Shown here piece by piece: positions 32,637 to 36,601 of a DNA stretch of 36,601 bases; position 1 is the stretch's first letter; each line of letters opens with the position of its first letter. The stretch comes from a virus. The notes beneath the pieces are model-generated. The model saw only the letters and a list, made by a program, of their open reading frames with translations, was not told the DNA's origin and searched no databases. The stretch is taken from IMG/VR virus record IMGVR_UViG_3300045739_000036, positions 1-36,601 of that record; one strand, written 5' to 3'. The position numbers were made by a program, and so were the translations under genes.

Positions 32637-34154
32637 ATGAGGAAGACCCTCATCGCTGCCAGCGTGGCAGCACTTGCGCTTGCCGGGCTGTCCCCGGCGA
32701 TCGCTGACGCGGGCCCGCCGTCGCTGGCGGGCAGCGATTTCGAGATCGAGGCCGACGCCAACATCATCGTGGACACGCCCGGCAACATCGACTGGGTGTC
32801 AGACGGTGTGACCGTCAAGGCCGACAAGCCTTCCGGCAAGGCCGACGACTCGTTCGGTCAGGGCACCAAGGAGAACACTGCTGTGCCCGTCGTGGTCAGC
32901 GGCTCCATCCCGCCGAACAAGTCCGACCTCAAGGAGTTCGGCTCCTATCAGGAGGGGACCACGGCTGACGGGTTCTTCCACCTGTTCTGGTCGCGTGTGC
33001 AGGACCCGTCCGGCACGACGAACATGGACTTTGAGTTGAACCAGTCCGACGTGCTGTCCTCCAATGGTGTGACGAACGTGCGGACGGCTGGCGATCTGCT
33101 CATCACCTACGACTTGGACAAGGGCGGCAAGGTCGCCACGATGTCGAAGCGTGAGTGGGACGGCTCCAAGTGGGGGCCTGCTGAGGGCTTCGCTGACGGC
33201 GAGGCTGTGGGCACCATCAACACCAGCACGATTCCCGCCGACAGTGGCCTTGGGCCGTACAGTCCTCGAACGTTCGGTGAGGCCAGTGTGGCCCTGTCGT
33301 CGCTGTTCCCGTCCAACGGTGAGTGCAAGACGTTCGGCACCGCCTACGTCAAGAGCCGGTCGTCGGACTCGTTCACCGCCGCGTTGAAGGACTTCATCGC
33401 GCCGAAGGCGATCAACCTCACCAACTGCGGCAAGGTGAACATCGTCAAGAAGGACGACGCCGGTGCGGTTCTGGCCGGTGCCGAGTTCACGCTGCTGGGC
33501 ACCGATCCGCTGCTCAAGTGCACCACCGACGCGGCGGGCCTGTGCTCGATCACCGACGTGCCGTTCGGCACCTACACGGTGAAGGAGACGGTCGTGCCGA
33601 CCGGGTACGACCCGGCGCCTGACCAGACCGCCACGGTGTCCGGGTCGGTGCAGGTCGTCACGCTGACGTTCATCGACGTGCGCCAGCGTGGTGCCATCGA
33701 GGTGACCAAGACCTACGGCGACGGCGTGCCGCTGGCCGATGTCGAGTTCACCGTGAACGGCGTGACCAAGAAGACCGGGACCGATGGCAAGGTCTGCTTC
33801 GACGGCCTGCTGTTCGGTGACTACAAGGTCACGGAGACGGTGCCTGCCGGGTTCAAGCCTGCGGGTGCCAACCCGAAGACGGTCACGGTGGACACCAAGG
33901 CATCATGCTCGGACGCCACCTACGTTGGCGAGACTGTCTCGTTCGTCAACATCCCGCTGAGCCAGATCGCGGTCGGGTTCCGCCCGGAGGTGGCTGGTGC
34001 GACCAGCGCCACGATCGAGTGCAAGAAGGGCTCGGACGTGATCTCCACGGTGGCGCTGCCCACGCTCCGCACGGACTCTGACGCCTACGGCACCGCCGTC
34101 GGCGCGGGCTCGCTGGAGCCGGGCACGTACGTCTGCACGGTGGTCATCCAGTAG
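32637..34154 (+). CDS. Secreted protein with two SpaA/Cna-B-type (prealbumin-like) domains
   Basis: 505 residues, ATG 32637 after AGGAGG. Sec signal peptide MRKTLIAASVAALALAGLSP with cleavage near AIADA. Residues about 26-262 resemble an N-terminal domain of secreted actinobacterial surface proteins (SGSIPPNKSDLKEFG; RVQDPSGTTNMDFELNQ; SRSSDSFTAALKDF), from family memory. Domain 1 (about 264-350) has Lys271/272, Glu317 and Asp347; domain 2 (about 352-440) has Lys358, Glu400 and Asn438, the Lys-Glu-Asn pattern for a self-made isopeptide bond. The C-terminal 65 residues have no LPxTG motif or membrane anchor, so it is probably released or held on the wall otherwise. Last late gene, directly before the terminator. 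Role unknown; host-derived moron or wall-binding factor are both possible. Confidence 0.82.
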   Translation: MRKTLIAASVAALALAGLSPAIADAGPPSLAGSDFEIEADANIIVDTPGNIDWVSDGVTVKADKPSGKADDSFGQGTKENTAVPVVVSGSIPPNKSDLKEFGSYQEGTTADGFFHLFWSRVQDPSGTTNMDFELNQSDVLSSNGVTNVRTAGDLLITYDLDKGGKVATMSKREWDGSKWGPAEGFADGEAVGTINTSTIPADSGLGPYSPRTFGEASVALSSLFPSNGECKTFGTAYVKSRSSDSFTAALKDFIAPKAINLTNCGKVNIVKKDDAGAVLAGAEFTLLGTDPLLKCTTDAAGLCSITDVPFGTYTVKETVVPTGYDPAPDQTATVSGSVQVVTLTFIDVRQRGAIEVTKTYGDGVPLADVEFTVNGVTKKTGTDGKVCFDGLLFGDYKVTETVPAGFKPAGANPKTVTVDTKASCSDATYVGETVSFVNIPLSQIAVGFRPEVAGATSATIECKKGSDVISTVALPTLRTDSDAYGTAVGAGSLEPGTYVCTVVIQ

Positions 34155-34165
34155 TAGGCACGACG

Positions 34166-34199
34166 AAGGCCCCCACCCCTGTGGACAGGTGGGGGCCTT
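34166..34199. terminator. Bidirectional transcription terminator between convergent operons
   Basis: AAGGCCCCCACC (34166-34177) pairs with GGTGGGGGCCTT (34188-34199): a perfect 12-bp stem with a 10-nt loop, whose inner bases can extend the pairing (TGT/ACA). It starts 11 nt after the SpaA-type gene's stop and is followed by TT-C-T-GTGT on the plus strand. The two A and two T bases at the stem foot allow use from both directions. It separates plus-strand late genes from the minus-strand operon. Confidence 0.85.
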
Positions 34200-34230
34200 C
34201 TGTGTCTCGCGGCGAGACAATCATCTCACA

Positions 34231-34662
34231 TCAGAACGGCGGCGGCGGCAGTTCTGTCCCTGCCGCACGGGATGAGGCGGCGGGCGCCTTGTTGGACCTC
34301 TCCTGCCGGTGGATGGTGGCGCTGGCGAAGGTCAGGGCGGGCCCGACCTCGCGGACCTGACACTCGACGCTGGTGCCGGTGCCGCCTTCCCTCGTCTCGT
34401 ACTGCCGGACCTTGAGGGTGCCGACGACGATGACGCGGTGGCCCTTGGTCAGAGTCTCGGCCACGTTCTCGGCGTACTGCCGCCAGACGGTGCAGCGGAG
34501 GAAGGTGGTGTCGGCCTCCTCCCATTCGCTCGTCTGCTTGTTGAACCGGCGCTCGTTGACGGCGACGGTGAAGTTGGTGACGGCGGTGCCGTCGGGGGTG
34601 AACCTCAGTTCCGGGTCGCTCGTCAGGTTGCCGACGAACGTCAGTTCTGGTGCTCCGCTCAT
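34231..34662 (-). CDS. ssb: Single-stranded DNA-binding protein
   Basis: 143 residues, ATG at 34662 with AGGAG upstream on the minus strand. OB-fold core: LTFVGNLTSDPELRFTPDG (about 7-25), AVTNFTVAVNER, FLRCTVWRQYAENVAETLTK and GHRVIVVGTLKVRQYE (about 73-88). A Ser/Ala-rich linker ends in ELPPPPF, the acidic/hydrophobic SSB C-terminal tip (PPF) that recruits host and phage replication proteins. It protects and organises ssDNA during replication or recombination. First gene on the right side of the terminator and last of the minus-strand operon. Confidence 0.94.
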   Translation of the reverse strand: MSGAPELTFVGNLTSDPELRFTPDGTAVTNFTVAVNERRFNKQTSEWEEADTTFLRCTVWRQYAENVAETLTKGHRVIVVGTLKVRQYETREGGTGTSVECQVREVGPALTFASATIHRQERSNKAPAASSRAAGTELPPPPF

Positions 34663-34697
34663 TTGCTTCTCCTAGGGTTAGTCCTTGCTTACCGGCT

Positions 34698-34913
34698 TCA
34701 CAGTGGTGTGAGGTCGGGGTCTTCTCCGTACTCCAGCCAGTGCCCTGCGGCGTAGGCGTGGATGAACTGCTTGTCGGGCCCGGACAGGACGAGTGTCCCG
34801 TTGCTGCTGACGAAGGTGCTCGCCACGTTCGGGTGGATGTCGTCGCCCAGCATGGTGGTCACGCGCATGGTGATCGGGCCGTCGATCTGCTCGGTGCTGA
34901 CGTTGCCGCTCAC
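34698..34913 (-). CDS. Small phage protein of unknown function (upstream of ssb)
   Basis: 71 residues starting at GTG 34913, which overlaps the previous stop as GTGA; ATG upstream lies within the preceding gene. Contains IDGPITMRVTTMLGDDIHPN and GPDKQFIHAYAAGHWLEYGE. Mixed alpha/beta character, no Cys, no membrane segment. In the same operon as ssb and read 35 nt before it. No family recognised. Confidence 0.62.
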   Translation of the reverse strand: MSGNVSTEQIDGPITMRVTTMLGDDIHPNVASTFVSSNGTLVLSGPDKQFIHAYAAGHWLEYGEDPDLTPL

Positions 34914-35329
34914 TGCATACCCCTGTGGACGACCGTGACGCTGTCGTAGTCGAATGCGTCCCAGTTGACGGGCCATTGGCCTTCTGCCGTGTGCATCTCA
35001 GGCATCCACACGTCGTGCCCGACCTTCACCCACTGTCGGACCTCGGGGCCCCCGACCTCAGCGAGTCGGGCCTTGATGACGGTTCCGAGGCCGGACGGTT
35101 CGTGAATCCGCAGGCGCGCCTCGGCGAAGCCGGGGAGGAGGCCGGGTGGGAAGTGGTCATTGTTCTCGCCGACCACGAACAGGACCATCCACGGTGACTG
35201 TGGGGGGCCGAAGCACAGGTTCTTGCCGCCGTCAGGTGAGGAGATGTCGCTGATCGTCCCGTGGACGCTGCTTCCGTCGGCCCAGATGGCTTCGATCTTG
35301 GTGCCTTCTGGCAGGTTCTCGGGGTTCAT
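34910..35329 (-). CDS. Hypothetical phage protein, 139 residues
   Basis: Start at ATG 35329 with AAGGAG on the minus strand; the longer frame upstream (to 35542) has no support. Sequence MNPENLPEGTKIEAIWADGS is followed by a beta-rich part (KNLCFGPPQSPWMVLFVVGE) and a C-terminal VWMPEMHTAEGQWPVNWDAF. Resembles small single-domain beta-barrel (SH3-like) phage proteins, but no function is recognised. Overlaps both neighbours in the ATGA/GTGA style of the operon. Confidence 0.62.
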   Translation of the reverse strand: MNPENLPEGTKIEAIWADGSSVHGTISDISSPDGGKNLCFGPPQSPWMVLFVVGENNDHFPPGLLPGFAEARLRIHEPSGLGTVIKARLAEVGGPEVRQWVKVGHDVWMPEMHTAEGQWPVNWDAFDYDSVTVVHRGMQ

Positions 35330-35508
35330 GTGTGCTCCTTCTTGTTCGTGGTGCTGGGGATCACGCATCCGCACTGTGCGGTGGGGGGTTTCGTTCCGAA
35401 CGGCCAGATGGTGCAGTACGCCTTCTTGTTCCGTCCGCCGTTGTCGTTGTGGCTGGCGAGTGGGTGTTGGCACTTGCCGCAGAGGGGGTAGCGGGGCTCT
35501 GCTGTCAT
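35326..35508 (-). CDS. Small zinc-ribbon-like protein
   Basis: 60 residues, ATG 35508. Two Cys/His sets: CGKCQHPLASH near residues 10-20 and C ... CGC near 32 and 46-48, suggesting one structural zinc site. Short and basic at the C-terminus (NKKEHT). No known family. Overlaps its neighbours by 3-4 nt. Perhaps a nucleic-acid-binding regulator; not proven. Confidence 0.6.
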   Translation of the reverse strand: MTAEPRYPLCGKCQHPLASHNDNGGRNKKAYCTIWPFGTKPPTAQCGCVIPSTTNKKEHT

Positions 35509-35603
35509 TTGTTGCGGTCCCGTAGGTGCTTGCCGATCGCAACGCCGAACAGGAAGCAGAAGATCAGGTACAGCAGGACGATCAGCAGGGCCCGGTCGCT
35601 CAT
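35505..35603 (-). CDS. 32-residue single-span membrane peptide
   Basis: ATG 35603; reads MSDRALLIVLLYLIFCFLFG then VAIGKHLRDRNK. One transmembrane helix (about 5-24) with a basic C-terminus that should face the cytoplasm. Start and stop both overlap neighbouring genes (ATGA), supporting that it is real. Possible superinfection or membrane-signalling peptide; no family recognised. Confidence 0.6.
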   Translation of the reverse strand: MSDRALLIVLLYLIFCFLFGVAIGKHLRDRNK

Positions 35604-35830
35604 GTCACGGTCTTCTTGTGCTCGTTGTGCGCCCGCCGTCGGGCCGCGCCGCTGGCTAGCCACGGGCCGACCCATCCGCACGCACAGCGCGGGTGGCCCT
35701 GCCCACCGATCCCGACGTTGAACACCCGGACGATGCCGCCCCGCCCGGCGCAGTGGTCGCAGGAGAACTGCCCGCAGCGGTAGGCGGCGCCCTCGCTGAG
35801 TAGCCCGTGGCCGGGCACTTGGGTGGTCAT
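35600..35830 (-). CDS. Zinc-ribbon-like small protein
   Basis: 76 residues, ATG 35830 (GAGGAGG upstream on the minus strand). Two CxxC-type pairs: YRCGQFSCDHCAGRGG (about 17-32) and HPRCACGWVGPW (about 44-55). A basic C-terminal helix (ARRRAHNEHKK) follows. Typical of small phage zinc-ribbon proteins; function unknown. In operon with its overlapping neighbours. Confidence 0.62.
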   Translation of the reverse strand: MTTQVPGHGLLSEGAAYRCGQFSCDHCAGRGGIVRVFNVGIGGQGHPRCACGWVGPWLASGAARRRAHNEHKKTVT

Positions 35831-36117
35831 GGTGTTGCCTCCTCGGCGACCTCGCGGGCGACGCGCCATGCGACGGCGAGCCCATCATTGACTGCTTCGG
35901 CTTCGGGGCCGTGGTCGCGGGCAGAGGGAATCCGCTGGGCGTCGATGGCCTGCGCGATGTCCTCGGCCACTCTGGCGCGGATCAGCGGCTCCACGGCGTT
36001 GATGACGATGGTGGCCTGCGCCACCTCGTCGGAGTCTGGGACGACGGGCTTGCCCCGGTTCCACCAGAGGGCCAGCGCCTGCGCCCCGGCCTCGACCAGT
36101 TCGTCACGCCCGCTCAT
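35827..36117 (-). CDS. Hypothetical helical protein (paralogue 1)
   Basis: 96 residues, ATG 36117 with GGAGG on the minus strand. Helical throughout; core RARVAEDIAQAIDAQRIP (about 47-64) followed by AEAVNDGLAVAWRVAREVAE. The core and following helix resemble the product truncated at the window's right end, so the two are likely paralogues. No catalytic motif. Common in actinophage early regions as a hypothetical gene. Confidence 0.65.
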   Translation of the reverse strand: MSGRDELVEAGAQALALWWNRGKPVVPDSDEVAQATIVINAVEPLIRARVAEDIAQAIDAQRIPSARDHGPEAEAVNDGLAVAWRVAREVAEEATP

Positions 36118-36380
36118 CGCTGGCCTCCTTCCTCATCGAGCAGGGCGAGCACTTCATCGAGGGCGTCGTCCCAGTAGGTGCTGGGGGCGCACCCGTGCAG
36201 CGCGTCCACCTTCTCGCGCAGGTCGTGCATCCACTCGTCCCACATGCCCCGGCAGGTGCTGCCGTGACGCTCCTGCTCGTTGGCGCGGACGCGGGCGATC
36301 TCGTCGCAGACCGGGCAGCGCGCGCCCGCAGTCCACGGCGTCCAATCGGTGTTGCGGCAAAGGGGGTCGTGGTCAGTCAT
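36114..36380 (-). CDS. Hypothetical protein with CxxC zinc site
   Basis: 88 residues, ATG 36380 (AAGGAGGT upstream on the minus strand). Contains LCRNTDWTPWTAGARCPVCD (about 6-25), giving a probable C ... CPVC zinc site, then helices (ARVRANEQERHGSTCRGMWD and VDALHGCAPSTYWDDALDEV). Possibly a small DNA-binding or regulatory protein. Overlaps the neighbouring stop and start. Confidence 0.62.
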   Translation of the reverse strand: MTDHDPLCRNTDWTPWTAGARCPVCDEIARVRANEQERHGSTCRGMWDEWMHDLREKVDALHGCAPSTYWDDALDEVLALLDEEGGQR

Positions 36381-36601
36381 CGCTGCTGACCTCCTTGAAC
36401 GAGTGGGCGATGTCACGCGCCTGCGCGAGAGCGAAGGACATGTCATCGCGGCTGCGGGTGGTCCCGTGGTACGAAGGTGTCTCGTCGGGCAAAGCGATGC
36501 GGGCGCGCTCGATGGCTTGCGCGATCTTCTCGGCGGTGTTGTCGCGGACACGGGCGATCAGAGCGCACTGGCATTCCCCGGTCGGGTCGGTCGCGTCCGG
36601 G
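36373..36601 (-). CDS. Hypothetical helical protein (paralogue 2), N-terminus outside the window
   Basis: The frame is open from the right edge to TGA at 36373-36375, about 76 codons. It reads GECQCALIARVRDNTAEKIA then QAIERARIALPDE, followed by DDMSFALAQARDIAHSFKEV. The helix ARVRDNTAEKIAQAIERARI matches RARVAEDIAQAIDAQRI of the gene at 35827-36117, and the closing helix is also similar. It overlaps the next start by 8 bp. Real start is off the window. Confidence 0.6.
   Translation of the reverse strand, partial: PDATDPTGECQCALIARVRDNTAEKIAQAIERARIALPDETPSYHGTTRSRDDMSFALAQARDIAHSFKEVSSDD

Noticed and set aside
1-36601. tRNA genes, integrase, attachment site or immunity genes
   Set aside because: None could be recognised by reading; absence in the window does not exclude them elsewhere in the genome.

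Overview
The window looks like about 36.6 kb of the genome of a tailed double-stranded DNA phage (siphovirus type) that infects a high-G+C actinobacterium. The evidence is uniform G+C-rich coding sequence with G/C third codon positions, strong AGGAGG ribosome sites, tightly packed genes with ATGA/GTGA overlaps, a canonical head-neck-tail gene order, a roughly 1,060-residue tape measure protein, and structural proteins of families typical of actinobacteriophages: a MuF-protease fusion, a Cys-rich neck and a Cys-rich capsid. No integrase, repressor, tRNA or CRISPR array was recognised. The exact host genus cannot be read from the sequence.

Left arm, plus strand (1-34154): the last codons of an upstream gene and a C5 cytosine methyltransferase; a MuF-like/prohead protease fusion interrupted by an antisense HNH endonuclease; a tiny CxCGG protein that seems to start at AUC; the major capsid protein with its own scaffold-like N-terminus; a structural protein; the major tail protein; three neck proteins; two tail assembly chaperones joined by a probable -1 frameshift; the tape measure; and two tail-tip proteins. 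Next comes a very large adsorption module (about 15.3-28 kb). It holds six collagen-like Gly-Pro-Thr fibre proteins, a beta-helix tail spike, WNG-repeat/Ig-like fibre proteins, a family 2-like glycosyltransferase placed between collagen genes, and a second antisense HNH gene. A lysis cassette (27.9-30.0 kb) follows, with three small membrane proteins and an M23-type endolysin. Four more small or fibre-like genes come after it, then a secreted protein with two SpaA/Cna-B isopeptide-type domains, closed by a strong terminator.

Right arm, minus strand (34231-36601): transcription converges on the terminator. The last gene of this arm is a single-stranded DNA-binding protein. Upstream of it lies an operon of small, overlapping genes (zinc-ribbon-like proteins, a one-span membrane peptide, and two related small helical proteins), typical of an early or replication region.

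Points that stand out: (1) two minus-strand HNH genes inside the plus-strand late operon share a compact -10 box exactly 6 nt before ATG and lack a Shine-Dalgarno site, which predicts leaderless, autonomous expression; (2) the second HNH cassette is flanked by two copies of the 3' end (GTVY-stop) of the fibre gene it adjoins, a footprint of insertion; (3) a glycosyltransferase sits among Gly-Pro-Thr collagen fibres, suggesting Thr-glycosylated fibres; (4) a host-like secreted SpaA-domain protein lies at the end of the late operon; (5) an apparent AUC start; (6) a strong in-frame internal start that separates the protease from the HNH-interrupted MuF part.
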